Assembly: GCA_003024785.1 (NCBI GenBank)
Contig: PUQB01000259.1
Location: 62,001-126,000, forward strand
Direction of reading: 5' to 3'
DNA: 64,000 bases
Origin: Selaginella tamariscina
Taxonomy: Eukaryota; Streptophyta; Lycopodiopsida; Selaginellales; Selaginellaceae
Below are positions 33,564 through 47,342 of this stretch, in pieces; position 1 is the first letter of the stretch; every line of letters begins with the position of its first letter. The notes under the pieces were generated by a model. That model searched no databases and was not told where the DNA came from. It saw nothing but the letters and a program-made list of their open reading frames with translations. The translations under genes and the position numbers were made by a program.

Positions 33564-34593
33564 TCACTCCATGTTCTTCACCATTTCCCATCTTTCTCTT
33601 GTCAACACTCTCCATAGCTCAAGGATAGCAGCCTTGCCATTGTTAACCATCTACATGCAGCCAAAGCTATACAAATAAACGTGTATATATGTATACATAA
33701 CCGCTAGATAGATAGATAACAGTTTCCTATTAATATATTGATACAGTGTCTAAACCAATAGCTCGGTCTTTCTGTCGAGCAGCTATGGATCATCTTCAAC
33801 AACTGCAAAAATATGTGGACTTTCGTGATTGTACATTAATATAAGAATATATAATGCATTGTTTGAAACAAATGGATTTCACACACACAAGGCAACTATG
33901 TGCACAGCCCATATAGATCGTACAAATAGGTTAATTATATTTATTACAATAACAGTTAGGCATATGTACAACATTCTGTTTCACATACACACACTAATGA
34001 TAGGCATCTCTCTCTCACACACACACACACAAAACACTTACTGAAACGCAATAAAACAGCCCATGATTCATATTTCAGGACTTAGAAGCTCCTTCTGTTG
34101 CCCAACGGAATTGTCAATGTATTTATACGAGAATATTTAGTAAAAACATGTTATACACAGAAGTAGATAGCTTCTTTAAACTTTAAAAGCTTATTTCCTT
34201 ATAACGGAGTCAAATGAAAACACACACTGATTAGCAAACGATTACCTTGTAAGCTCCTATGTAATACTCAACATCAAACATATCCTGCACCTGTATCCTA
34301 TATATGTTTATATAAGAGACGTTCCATGTAACAAAACTGGTACATGATAGTTGACCAAGAATGTGGTTTCATGAAAAACATACATGTGTATCTGCATACA
34401 TACATAACCTTGTGTGTGTGTGCCAGGCAAGAGAGCCGCTAGGAATGGAACCAAAGGGAGAATCACTGATATGGGGCACACCATGAAAGAAAACAGTGGA
34501 ACTATGGATGTAACAACATTGATTTATAATATCCATAAATACAAAACGTTCAAAATGAGGACTGTTATGAAAGCTAACCTGATAAATGGCCAT
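33564..34593 (-). CDS. Unrecognised small spliced gene
   Basis: Several minus-strand exon-like pieces have good splice signals. MAIYQ at 34593-34579 ends CAG then GTTAGC; the frame is open further upstream to 34683, giving an Arg/Ser-rich start that could be a transit peptide. VQDMFDVEYYIGAYK is at 34290-34246, bounded by ATACAG and AAG/GTAATC. A piece starts after TTTTTGCAG at 33802 (LLKMIHSC). A last exon at 33650-33564 starts MVNNGKAAILELW and ends in a stop. The exon at 34246-34290 is the most convincing. A possible further exon lies at about 34420-34510. I do not recognise the protein, and the joins are uncertain. Confidence 0.35.
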
Positions 34594-34689
34594 TCTGCGT
34601 GCGGACTCGTGCAGATTCGAGAGGATTCGTGTCGGCTGAGCGCAAATTCGAGAAGAGACCCGCGGATCACGCAGCAGAAACATTCTCCT

Positions 34690-36863
34690 AGGGCATTTCT
34701 AGGTGTAGGGTTTATGTAAGTTTTAATCTAATTATCAAATTTTAATCAATATGATTTAAAGTAAGGTCCACGTGACCTATATTAATTTTGAATCAAATAA
34801 ACATTTAATTAAGAGGTATTGAAAGTTAAGTATATTCTGCGTTTTTTTAGGGCCTAAAATTATATATTAATCATCTGTACCATAATTATGTTATATTATA
34901 TACATATCAAAATTAAATAGTTAAATAAATAATCTCATCATTTTATGTTGTGCTTTAAAATTAAAATATAACACAGTTATATTTACAATAAATAATTATT
35001 AAATATTCATTAAAGAATTACAATCATATATTATATTATAATAATGTTATTGACATTAAATTATGTCATATGAATTGTTGTTTATAATGTTAATCATTAT
35101 AATCCAATTACAATTATAATAATTAATAATTAAATATTATACTATTAATAATAACAATAATCTTAAAATGATGTTATACAAAGTTATAATTTTATTTATG
35201 AAACTAAAATTATTACATAATTATAACCATAATAAATAATGTAAGTATTTATTAAATTATGCACAATTACAATCATAAATAATATTAGTCATTTATGTCA
35301 TGTTAATTATTTATTTATAATGTTAATCATTATAATATATTACAATCATAATAATTAATTATATACAAGACTTTTTTATTAATAATATTATTAACCAATA
35401 TTTCTTTAACTATATAATTTACTTTTGTTGTATTTGTTATTATAACTAACATATTTCACGGTCAGTTTTTATTATTAAATGGTTATGATAGTTGGTGTAT
35501 TTTTTTTATTTTTATAATTATAAATGTTTTCATTTCTAAAATGTATATAATATTATGGATTACATATGAAAATTCATTATAATTCTCTAAAAAATAATTA
35601 TTAATGATTTAAACTTTTAAATAAGTATAAGATTTGAAACAAAATTTTCACTATTCAAATTAAAATATATATTTTTAATATACTAAATCATTACTGTATG
35701 AATTTTACACATATGTTATTATTAAATATACTAGCTTTTTATTGTTAGTATTTAATAAATTAAGCAATATATATTTCATTAAATATACTTAATTATCATT
35801 ATTTAAGATATTTAACCTTAATATGATATTATTAAGATATAAATTTTTGTGCTTAAAATTTTTTAAACAAAGTTTAAGAAATCTATTTAATTAAAGTAAA
35901 AGTAAAATTTTATTTTAGATTTTAAATAAATTTGTGGCTTTTTAATGATTAATATATATATATTGAAACAAAAATATGAATTTTGAATTTAAAGCTTAAA
36001 AATAATGTTGTGATTATATAATAGTTAAATGTGAGTATTTTTTTTATAAAAATTAACATTACCTTATTTTTAATAAATACCATAATGGAATATGTAAGTT
36101 TAATAAAATTTTATATTAAAACACAATAAATATTTAAAATTTTATATCATGTATTAATTAATAAAAAATATACAAACAGTTATTATTTATAATTTAAGAG
36201 ATGAAAATTCATAAGTACCAGAATTCATTTAGTATTCCAAATAATATTTTATGTTAAGTTAAAAAGTTTAAATACTATATAATTTTATTTAATTACATAA
36301 TTATGTATAGTATTGACTTAAATTATGTATTATATAATATAATTGTGTTAAGTAAACGCAACTACTTATATTATTTAAAAATGAAATAAATTAATAATAT
36401 TTAAATTATTCAATTAGAACATATTCTTATAATATATTACATAAGATATTTATTAGGTACTATCATTTTCTTATGTTTAAAATTGTTTAAATAATTCAAT
36501 TAAGATATATTCTTAAAATATTTTACATTATTGCTATTTAAGTCCTTTAACCTTAAATTTGAGATATATCAACTTTTTATAATTATTATATTTAAACAAA
36601 GTTTAACACTTTAACTAAAGTTTAAATCATTTAATTAGGTTATTTATCATATTTTAACTCCCATCTCTTAATATTATTAGATAATACCATTTTTTATATT
36701 TAAAATTATTCAATTATAATACATTCTTAAGATATTTGACATTATTAATATTTAAGTCCTTTAATGTTAAAATTAAGATATACCAACTCTTTCACAATTA
36801 GAATTATTAATTAAATGATTTAAATTTTATTTAAGTGTTAAATTTATTTAATAAACAAAGTTA
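34690..36863. other. Very AT-rich intergenic DNA
   Basis: More than 2 kb of extremely AT-rich sequence with short AATTATAAT-type repeats. I see no gene, RNA or element ends in it. Confidence 0.6.
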
Positions 36864-37930
36864 GGGCTGTTTCACCACCTTTACTTAGCCCAAAACTTTT
36901 AAGTTAAATCTATGTAATGGAAAATTTTAAATGTAAATAATCACACTAGTAAAGTTAAGGTCACCTTTAGTCATAATTACCATATTAATACGTAAATGTT
37001 AGTTTTTAAAATAATTTTCTTCACACCAAAGATTTAATAAAATGTAGTTCTAAATAAAAGGTATTATCTTCACATTAACCATTATTTAAAACATGTAAAA
37101 GTAAACGCTTCACACCAACAACTACTTATAAATTTTATTTAAAGCAAATCTTTTTCATTCAAACATTTGCAATATATTGAACTAAACTATGTCTAATCTT
37201 CATTCAGCTTTGATCGAAGTCTGAGCACCGGATCCTCCTTCTCCATATCAGCCACTCTATCCAATCCAAGCTCTCGAATCTCTTCATTAACATTTGCATC
37301 CCAATAACTATTAAAAAGTTGTGTAGTAGACAGCATGCGTAGACAACGTTTGGAACAGCAGTAGGCTGTAGACGAAGCTTGTGAGCCAAAATCTTGAACT
37401 TCCCTGGAAAGAAAAAAAAGGATAGCAAAATCTAGAAGTTTTGAGCAAAAAACATACCTTTGAGCAGACCAAAGGCACACTCAATAAGAAAAGGGCCAAA
37501 AATGTGAGAAGAAAGCATGGAGTTTCAAGTTACAAACCTGATTTGTGATTCATCTTCTTCATAGCAGCTGCCAAATCCTATCTGCAACTCACACCCTAAA
37601 CCTGGTCACCACACCTGTGTATTCAGTCACACCCTAAATCAAGTCGCCACACCTCTACTCAGCTTGCCGCACCTCTACCATGCCCTTAATTAAAGGCTGT
37701 AAACGTTAGAAATTATACATTTAGCTAAATGTTAAAAGCACCATAGAAATTAAAAACATTTACACGAGACATTTAACTTTAAAGTAATTGTACTTTTGGT
37801 GTGAAGAAATTTAATTAAATATAACTTTTACTTTAGCACTTTTAATTTATAAGTAAAGGTAATGTGGTGCGAAGAAAAGACGATTAAAATTCACATTTAA
37901 CCCTAAGTAAATGTTGGTGTGAAATGACCC
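36864..37930. mobile_element. PIF/Harbinger-type DNA transposon, shortened
   Basis: Left end GGGCTGTTTCACCACCTTTACTTA and right end (as reverse complement) GGGTCATTTCACACCAACATTTACTTA form terminal inverted repeats. TTA stands on both sides (36861-36863 and 37931-37933), the target duplication typical of PIF/Harbinger. The ends resemble those of the larger element at 45051. At 1.07 kb it is far too short for a full element and keeps only the last part of a transposase gene. Confidence 0.8.
37199..37520 (-). pseudogene. Harbinger transposase 3' remnant, two exons
   Basis: On the minus strand one exon ends GPFLIECAFGLLKG at 37458 (AAAG then GTATGT). The next starts at 37403 after TTTCCAG and reads KFKILAHKLRLQPTAVPN followed by VVYACCLLHNFLI. 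This is the classic C-terminal stretch of HARBI1-like DDE transposases. The join is in frame (LLKG-KFK), so the intron is genuine. After LLHNFL the frame shifts once, and the Glu-rich tail (NEEIRELGLDRVADMEKEDP) follows to a stop near 37199. The catalytic DDE part is missing. Confidence 0.8.
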
Positions 37931-37956
37931 TTACATTATTATTAACGTATTCCACC

Positions 37957-38160
37957 TGTAAGATACTGTATATTAGGTAACGTACCGTATATACGCATGT
38001 GTATATATGCACATGCGTAGTGACACATGGGTGGTGATCTGGCCCCCATGTGTCAGCGCACGTGTCGCATGTGTGCACGTGGCAGGAGACCTCCTGTATA
38101 TAAGCAGGGTTTTTTGTAAACTAATATATCAGATTTTCATTTAATATATCTGCTCTTTCA
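37957..38160 (+). repeat. 5' LTR of the compact Ty3/gypsy element
   Basis: TG...CA ends. It contains GTATATAAGCAGGG near 38095-38108, which is a good TATA box and start region, and an inverted ATGTGTATAT/ATATGCACAT motif near 38000. Confidence 0.9.
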
Positions 38161-41100
38161 TTGGTGGAGAAGTTGGGTATTCCTTTCTTCCGCATTTTCT
38201 TTTTCTTGTTTCCATGACAATGAACATGGAGACGGCTTTTAGCATTATTGCTACTGCTATTGATGCACAAACTAAGTTGTTGGAGCGCTTCGTTGAGGGT
38301 CCGTCCTCCTCTTCCCGTCTGAGCCTCATGCCGGGGGATCTGCTTCTAGTACTCCTTCATCTTCTTCACAGGCCACAAATCCGAGGGTTCGACCCCGATC
38401 TTTTTGTGGTGATCCGGGAGATGATGTATACCACTGGTTTGATCATTTCCAAGTCATTGTTCGTTATCATGGTTGGGATGAGGCCCGTGCTCTCAGAGAA
38501 TTCCCTACATGTTTGGAAGGCCCTGCGCTCAAGTGGTATAATGGATTGGCTGCGGAGATTCAAGCCAATAGTAATCGGTTAACGGAATGTCTCAAACGTA
38601 CGTTTGGCAAAGTTGAGGATTCAGATGATGCTTTCCAACAACTTGCATGCGATACGACAACATCCTGGTGAGTCTGTTATGCGGTTTAGTATTAGGTTCG
38701 GGGATTTAGTTCGGCGTGCGTATCCTAACATGCCTGAGCCTATTAAGCTCGGTATGTTATGGCCAACTATGCGACCCGAACTTGTTCGATTCGTTCGGGC
38801 TCTTCGTCCTACCACATTGGAGGAAGCTTTTGCACTAGCTCAACGTTTTGAGTTGGTGCCTGGTGAGGGCCGTGTTCCCCTTGGGTTACCTGCTCCTCTT
38901 GTTCAGCGTGCTGATCCAATGGAGGTTGATGCTGCTGCATATGTGCCCGCACGACAAGCCTTTCGTGGTCGACCTCGGGGCCCACCCCGTAGACCACCTC
39001 CACGAAATCGTCCTGCACCTGCTCCAGTTCCTGCCCGTGGTGGTCAAAATCCACGGATTCGTGACAGGAGGAATCGGAACAATGCAGGTCAACCCAATCA
39101 AGTTCACTGCTGGGCCTGTTGGGCACCTGGACATACTTGGCGGGCATGCGATGTGTATCCTGATTGGCGTCCACCACATCCAGGCTGGCGACCATATGTT
39201 CCGGATGGTGTACCTGTGGCGGCCATTATGTCTGATGATGAGCTTCCAGATGATGACGCTTCTCTTGCGGGTGGATCTGTTGCGGAAAACCAGTAATCGT
39301 ACGGGCGACGGAGGGATCCCGTGCGATGGAAACTCCACCTCCATGTTTTTTCGCTATGCATATCAAGGGTTGCAAGTTCCACCAAATCATCCAGTTTTCA
39401 CATTTTCTGCACGAGTGAATGATGTTTCAGTCACAGTACTTGTGGATACAGGATCTAGCATGTCTTCCATAACTACTTCTCTGGCGCATCGGTGCTCATT
39501 ACCCTTGAGACGAGCAGATAAGGTCTTGCACATTTTATATGGTAATGGGCAGTCTCGTGCAGTATCACAGTACACCACTTCGACTACACTAGTTATGGGT
39601 GCCAACTGTAAGTTTCCCTCTGGGTCTCTTAGGGTTGTCCCTTCCCAGGTCTTTGACATCATTCTGGGATGTGATTGGTTAAAGCAGTCGAAAGGTACAT
39701 GTGATTTTTCACTCTCTCCTCCTGTATTACGCTTGGAGTCTGTGTCTTTGCAGTCTGTTCCTTTACGTCCAGAGAAGTTTGTTGCTGTTTGTATCACGCA
39801 TACAGCTCCTTTGATTCCGGTCTTGGGATGGTGTTCATCTCAACAGGTTCAAATGCCGGATCCGTCACCTGAGTGTCGAGCACACTGCATCGAACAACTT
39901 AAGAAACAGTATGCAAGTTTGTTCAAATTTGATCTGTCCCAAGGTGCACGTGTGAAGACTCGACACTGTATACCCACCGGCAATGCAAAGCCTTTCAAAG
40001 TCCCGGTTCGACGCAGGTCACCAAAGGAGTTATCAGCCATGCGAACAGCTGTTACTGATATGATTGGTAAACGAGTGTGTCGTCCGTCACGGAGTCCATG
40101 GGCATGTGAACCTCATTTGGTTCCCAAGCCTGATGGATCTCTCCGATTTTGTGTGGATTACCGACCTCTTAACGATGTTACCATCAAAGATGTCTATCCA
40201 CTTCCGAACTCTGCCGATCTATTAGATCGTTTGGGTCAGAGTCGATGGTTTACTAAGTTGGATTTGGCATCAGGATATTGGCAGGTTCCTATGACTGAGG
40301 AGGATATTCCAAAAACGGCCTTCCGGACACCATTTGGTCTTTACGAGTTTTTGGTTATGCCTTTTGGATTGACTTCAGCTCCTGCCACCTTTCAACGCAT
40401 GATGGATGAGCTTCTTTCCGATATGCCTGATATCACTGCCGATTTTATCGACGATGTGCTCATTCATGGGTCTGGTTCTTGGGAGGATCACATTCGTGAT
40501 GTACGGCGCGTTCTTGATCGATTTCGAGAAGTTGGCCTGAAGTTGAAACTTGAAAAGTGTGTGTTTGGTTCGACCGACACCACTTACTTGGGTTACCGTA
40601 TATCTCGAGAGGGTTTACAGGTGGATCCAATGAAGTTGCGAGCTGTTCGAGAGTTTCCTCGTCCCGTACAGTACAGGAAGTCCAACGTTTCTTGGGCACG
40701 GTGCAGTACTTGGGTCGATTTATCGATCATCTCACTGATCGAACTGCCCCTCTTCGGGAGTTAGTTCGGCCACAGGTATCTTTCAGGTGGACTCGCAGGT
40801 GTCAGCAGGCATTTGACCAGTTAAAAGAGTTCCTGACAACTCCACCATTGCTTCAATACCCAGATTTTACTCGTCCGTTCATTTTACGAGTAGATGCCTC
40901 AGATGTTGGTATTGGTGGTGTATTGATGCAAACTGATGCTGTGGATTCTTCAATTCGACACCCGGTGGCTTACATTAGTCGAGTACTCACGCCGGCTGAG
41001 CGGAATTATTCCACTACTGAAAAAGAATGCCTTGCTGCTGTTTGGGGTTTTGAACGACTTCATGCCTACTTACATGGGAGTGAAACGCTTTTGGAGTGTG

Positions 41101-42297
41101 ATCATGCTGCTGTCACTTCCTTATTAAAACGGAAGAATTTAGTGGGTCGCGTAGCCAGATGGGCATTACGTCTCCAGGTATATAACTTTAAGGTGGTGCA
41201 CACCTGGGCGAACAATGGTGGATGCGGATGCACTTTCTCGAGCACCCCTCTCCGATTCCACTTTGCCTGCTCATGCAGTAGCTGCAGCATTCGGTTTGAT
41301 ACAAGCCCCTCAGGTATTCGATGCCGACTTACCATCCTTGGAACAGTGGCAGGATGCTCAAAAACATGAACCTTGGACGAGGCAATTACGCGATGCGTTT
41401 GCAATTCCGTCTTCCGAACCTCGGTTTCGACAATATCATGCTCAGTTTCGACTTCAGGATGGTTTATTGTATTTTATTGGGACAAATCCAGAGGACAAAT
41501 GGCGTTTGGCTGTACCTCTACATATGTTCACACCTTCTTCAAGCATATCATGATTCACCTATTGTTGGAGTCATCTTGGTCATCAACGAGTGTTGTGTGA
41601 GAGGTTAGGGTAAAACATTCATTTGCCTCTCCGTATCATCCACAAACTGATGGTTTGGTGGAGCGATTGAATCGGACCTTCAAGGGTATGATCTCGAAGT
41701 ATGTGAACTTCAATCACACGGACTGGGATTGGTATTTGCGATTTTGAGATTTGCTTATGTAACAGGCATTCAGAGTTCGATTGGTATCTCTCCATTCAAG
41801 GCATTGTATGGATATGATCCTAAGTTGCCTAGTGAATTGGGGTTATCATCGAATCTGCCACGTGCCGAGGATGCAAAGATGTGGGCTCGACATTTGGATG
41901 CTGTTTTGCCTCTTCTGCGTGCAGAGTCTGCTGAACATTGGTCGAGCTCAAATGCGGCAGCAATCTTCTTACAATACACGACATCAATTCCACCAGATTT
42001 TTCTGACGGTGACTTAGTCCTGGTACGTTTTCCCAAGCTGACTGCACCTGGGCTTGCAACTGGTTTATTACACAAGTGGCTTGGTCCTACCGAGTACTCC
42101 GAAAGGTTGGTCCTCAGGTATATCAAGTAAAGTTGGTGGGATCTCATGAGGTTGAGATAGTTCACGTGGTTCGAATGAAACGGTTTGTCGTTCGAGACTC
42201 GTTGAGTACATTTGGTCATACCTTAGATGGCCCAGCTCACACGGATCCAGGACCATCAGATCCATCACCATCTACACAACCACAGAGGGGAGGATAG
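38161..42297 (+). pseudogene. gag-pol region of the compact Ty3/gypsy element
   Basis: Gag lies at about 38216-39296, with the core domain (RPTTLEEAFALAQRFE), a Pro/Arg-rich stretch and a CCHC knuckle (CWACWAPGHTWRACDVYP in part). The protease (VLVDTGSSMSSI) is near 39440. Reverse transcriptase runs from about 40060 to 40620 (VDYRPLNDVTIKDVYPLP, FTKLDLASGYWQV); its active-site motif reads F-I-D-D in place of the usual Y-x-D-D. RNase H (LRVDASDVGIGGVL; TEKECLAAVWG) is at about 40870-41150. Integrase-like sequence (SPYHPQTDGLVERLNRT) is near 41640, and the C-terminal part runs to 42297. The region is a fossil with several breaks despite the near-identical LTRs. Confidence 0.85.
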
Positions 42298-42503
42298 TGT
42301 AAGATACTGTATATTAGGTAACGTACCGTATATACGCATGTGTATATACGCACATGCGTAGTGACACATGGGTGGTGATCTGGCCCCCATGTGTCAGCGC
42401 CACGTGTCGCATGTGTGCCACGTGGCAGGAGACCTCCTGTATATAAGCAGGGTTTTTTGTAAACTAATATATCAGATTTTCATTTAATATATCTGCTCTT
42501 TCA
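42298..42503 (+). repeat. 3' LTR of the compact Ty3/gypsy element
   Basis: Nearly identical to the 5' LTR; the few differences are mainly run-length changes. It follows the purine tract AGAGGGGAGGATAG. Confidence 0.9.
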
Positions 42504-45047
42504 CACCCACTTTATGCCATTAAAGTTATCATGTTCATAATGTTTTCCAAATAAGTGAGTTGCTTCCCTACCAAAATATAAAACATTTAGTGGTCTCTCT
42601 CTCCCTATACAAACATGCATGTTATGTATTATATTTTAACTCTCTATTAAAAACTACATTAAATATTCTAGTAATAACCTATATTTAAGGTATAATTTAA
42701 AATTATACAAAGAATTAAATAATAAACATACATTTTAATTTGATGATTTAAGTTTTATTACACTAAACTTAGAATATTTTATGTTTAAAATAAAAACTAA
42801 TAAATTATGTATTAAAGATATATCTTAATTAAATTTGTTACAATTTTAAAATTTACTAAAGTTCTTATTATAAATATAAAAATTATCATAATAATATTTA
42901 TGCTTATCACAAAAATATGATTTAATTTTATTCTTAAATTATGTTTAATAAATTTTATACTTTGTCACACATACATTTATATTTTTAATATGATATATGT
43001 GTATAGGTTTTAATTTGTATATATTTGTATAGGTTTTTAAGCAGTATAAATATGTTATACAAGAATCTATAAACATATAAATATGTTATACATATAATTA
43101 AAATTACATGTGACATAAACTTTCAATAAACTTTTTATTATTATATTTCAATTTTTATAATTATTATTTCCTAAAGAAAATTAATGCACATACAATATAT
43201 TTAAAGTACATGTATATAAATCATATTAAAGTTTAAAATGGTGAAATATAATTTAATTTAATTTTACTATATATACATAGATCTAATTATTACAAATATT
43301 ATGTACATGTATACAATAAAGTGCACACATACATATTCATAAGAATTTAAATAATAAAGTAATTTATTTTCACTTAAAACTATATTACATATTACATTAC
43401 ATTATATTATAAAATTACATATGTATATATCTATACATATTACATATTACATTATATTACAGTGTAAATATGTTATACACTTAAGTATAAACATATATAT
43501 ATATATATATACATATATATAATTTAAATTGTGTGTGAAACATAGAGTTTTTAACACACTTTTTGTTTTTATTCTATATGATTATTATTTCTTAAAGAAA
43601 TTATAATTTTATATTATATTTAAAACACACACACACACACACATATATGTTATATTAAAGTTTCATAATTTAATTTCATTTTATTATGTATATATACATT
43701 TTAATTTTACAGATATTATGTACATATTTAAAAAAAAACACGTATACATTTTTAAAATTATTTAAAATTTTACAATTAACAACTTATATTGAAATTAAAA
43801 TATTTAAAATAAATATCTTTTATTAATATCCAAGCCCTTATTTTAAACAAAATACAATATTTTCAAATTTTATGACTAATTTTTTTTATCATTGAATAAA
43901 ATTTAAACTATTTAATTACATATTATTATATACACCATCATCTATATCCAAATCTTAAGCAAAAGATATCATTAAATTGTTTTAATTCTTATTTATGATA
44001 ATTAATTTTAAAATAGATTTAAACCTTTAATTAAATAATTCTTAAATTTTAATGTACATTGTTACATTAACTATATTTCTAATTTCAAATTTTTTAAGGT
44101 AAATAATGCATTTTATAATTGTGATTTAAAAATTATGGTTCATGGTTTTATTTTATCTTATAAGCATTATAGTTTAGGCATCACCAGTGCATTATAGTTT
44201 TTTTAAATAATCAAGCAAAATGATTATTTAATTAATTAATTAATTAATTATTATGGTGATATAAACTTACACTTTTTTTATGGCATAATTAATATTTTGT
44301 AAACGCCTCATTTATATTTATTTTTTCCTTAAGTGTATAATTTTATTAACCACATACACTACTACTCGTTGAAGTGTGCATAATTAACACACACACACAC
44401 ACACATTTATATATTTATATATAGTGTGTGTGTGTGTGCTTGTATATATGTATTTATTTATTTAATATCACTTTGGCTTGGGTAAGGGTGACCTCGTCTC
44501 TCAATGTTACAGTGGTAATTAATATGGATTGTTCAAGTTTTTAATAATGTTATTTGAATTTTATAATGCTTTAACGGGTTTTACACAAGAATAAATAATG
44601 TGATTAGAAGTTACTTAAATAAATTTGTAATTGTGTATATTGTTGACATTCTCATAATATTTGAGATAACATGTTAAACATTTATAAAGATTTTTAAAAA
44701 TGAAAAAAGAAATTATATGTAAAAAAAGCAAACTAGTAAATTAAATTAAGACTTCTTAAAACATTTAATAAAGTGTAGGTTACGATGGACCGAAACAAAA
44801 TATAAAGCATTATTAAATAATTAACACTTGGGAATATATATGAAGTTTAATTTAATAGGATATATCGTATGTTTACAAACGATTACTTTAAATAACACTA
44901 TCATTCACTAATTTCACAAAGAACATTTTATAATATTAGTTTATCAAACTTAAAAAGTTACTTTGTAATCTATATTTTGGTTATTGGTCCGTTTAAAGAT
45001 TGAAGAAATCGTATAAACACGGTTGTACACGTGTATATAAGAGGGTC
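42504..45047. other. AT-rich intergenic DNA
   Basis: Extremely AT-rich with scattered CA and TA microsatellites (for example 43622-43641, 44388-44406). No gene or element ends recognised. Confidence 0.6.
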
Positions 45048-45050
45048 TTA

Positions 45051-45640
45051 GGGTCGTTTCGCACCACACTTAACTTAACTTAGCATGCATAAGTTAAGTA
45101 AAGGTTAAGGGTGCATTTGATTCGCACCAACTCTCTTTTAAAAAGAGAAATTAAGGGTTTTGGATTTGTACTAACCCTTAACTTAAATTAAGGGAATTTG
45201 TTAAGGGCAATTGATTCGCACTCATCAACCCTTAACCTTTTTACTTAAATTAAGGGATTGTGTTAAGGGCAATGGATTCGCATAGATACTTAAGTAAAAA
45301 TATTAAGGGCCATAAATTCGAATATTGCCCTTAATATAATAAAGTTAAGATTATTAACTTAATTATTTTTAATGAACTTAACATATCTACATTTCATATA
45401 ACATTATTATGTCAAGTATAATAAATATTTTAAATAATTTTCAATTTACAATAAAATTTATTTTCAATTTGTAATAAATATTTTTAACCACTTTAAAATA
45501 TATTTATAAATTTATAATATAATGTAGGCAAAGAAAATATAAACCATATATTCGCTAATTAAAACATATACACATATTCACGTATATGAAAGAATATATA
45601 AACATTATTACTTAATAATACATTGAAAAATAAAGCATTT

Positions 45641-45674
<34 letters not shown>

Positions 45675-46958
45675 ATATATATGACGGTGAGTGTTTGCAA
45701 TATTCCTGGAGTTAGCTGAAAGTTATAAAATATATTAAAAGATGTTAAATTTATTTCAAATCAATGCTTCATATTTAATTTTAAAATAATTAAGAATAAC
45801 AATTATATTTGGGAAATAATATACTTTTAGAATGCAGATCAATCAATCTTTTAATTTAAATTAATCAAATAACTAACCATAAACATAATATTTACATACA
45901 TGCATATATACATCCAAGTCAGAATTCATATATAGTTCAATATATACCTTAGAATACTTAATGTATATTTAGTAGAATCATTACATTACTCGTTCCTCTG
46001 GACTGGAACATAGATGCTATAATTATAATAAATATAAGTTAATTTTTAAATATAAAAAATCTTGTGAAAAATACACACACACACATATATTTCTAAATCT
46101 ACATTTCTCATAAATAATAAGCTTAGTTATATATTTAAATTAAGTAGATAATATTTAAATCAAAAGCTCTAAACCTTGTACTTAACAATGAAGAACACAA
46201 ACCGTTACTACGTCATACGTATGTAAGAGATATGCACAGAATTTCAGGAACAGACAACCCAACCGTGCCACACTTGTAGTTTATTCAAAAACTCAGACAC
46301 AAAGCTGATTACGTAATTACGTAATCTGCTTGTCTTCTGCCATTCTCTCCTGATTTCTCCTGAATTCTTCTCTTCCTCTCCCGATGCGCAGAAATCTACA
46401 GAGATGTGCAGAAACCTATAAAAATTAGGGCAGAAATTAGGGCAGGAGGAGAATATACTAAGAATATATTAAGAATAATGAGAAATTCATATTATATTAT
46501 TTTTTATTTTAATTATATATGTTAAATAAAAATATAAAATATAAATATATATTTACATTAAAAAAATGCACATTACACATGTAAAATTTTATTTTTTATT
46601 TATTTTTAAAGAAGGTGGCGAAAAAGGTGGCGAGCCTCGTGAGTCGTTAAGGGTGGCTAAGGGACCCCCCACCTCCCTTAAATTTTCTTTGCAATTTTCA
46701 CTGTTCCCTTAAATTAAAGTTAAGTTAAGTTGAAGTGGGTAAGTGTTAAGTTGACAAGTGCTGCCCTTAGTGGTCAAACCTTAAAAAATCTTAAGTAAGT
46801 GACTTCTTAAGTTAAGGGCAGGTGTGAATTCAATGCCCTTAGTGGTCAAACCCTTAAAAAAGTTAAGTAAGTGGTTACTCAACTTAAGGGCGAGTACGAA
46901 TCCATTTTCCCTTACTTAAGCCCACTTAAGTTAAGTTAAGTGTAGTGCGAAACGACCC
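45051..46958. mobile_element. Non-autonomous PIF/Harbinger-type element, 1.9 kb
   Basis: Left TIR GGGTCGTTTCGCACCACAC and right TIR (reverse complement) GGGTCGTTTCGCACTACAC, both continuing with CTTAACTTAACTTA. TTA is duplicated on both sides (45048-45050, 46959-46961). Subterminal repeats of TTAAGGGCAATTGATTCGCA type occur about four times at the left end, and inverted versions (GAATTCAATGCCCTTA) at the right. The centre is AT-rich with a GC-richer patch at 46190-46450, and I see no transposase. The ends resemble the element at 36864, so both probably depend on the same transposase family. Confidence 0.85.
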
Positions 46959-46961
46959 TTA

Positions 46962-47342
46962 TTCAGTCAATTTAAAAATAATTAAGACATTGATTGCATA
47001 TAAGCCAAAAGTGATCATAAATGCCCATGGTTATACACAAAAGATTTAATTAAATTAACTTAGAAATAATTAATATATATTGATGTGTTACATAATAACT
47101 TAATAATATATATAGATTATTATTATATAATAACTTAGTAAGTCTACAATGAATTTCTCATATTAACTAAACGATAGATCACCAGGTGTAAGAATCAAAT
47201 CACTGTTCCAATTTTGCTATTGAATAGTCTTAAACAGTGAACAATTATGCACAAAAACCACGCACTTACGTGTGCGTCACGGTGTAGTGAACCTTCAAGA
47301 AATTTTGAATTACACATAATGTATACGGTCCAGTAAGCCAAA
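46962..47342. other. AT-rich intergenic
   Basis: No gene or repeat ends seen. Confidence 0.5.

Larger units (their letters stand above)
37957..42503 (+). mobile_element. Compact Ty3/gypsy LTR retrotransposon with short LTRs
   Basis: A 4.5-kb element with LTRs of 204 and 206 bp (37957-38160 and 42298-42503). The LTRs start TGTAAGATACTG, end CTGCTCTTTCA, and are almost identical, differing at only a few positions. This points to a young insertion. The internal part starts TTGGTGGAGAAG (a TGG-type primer-binding site) and ends with the purine tract AGAGGGGAGGATAG. CACC stands on both sides, a probable target duplication. Domain order is gag, protease, RT, RNase H, integrase. It is broken, with several breaks, and short for an autonomous Ty3 element. 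Confidence 0.9.
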
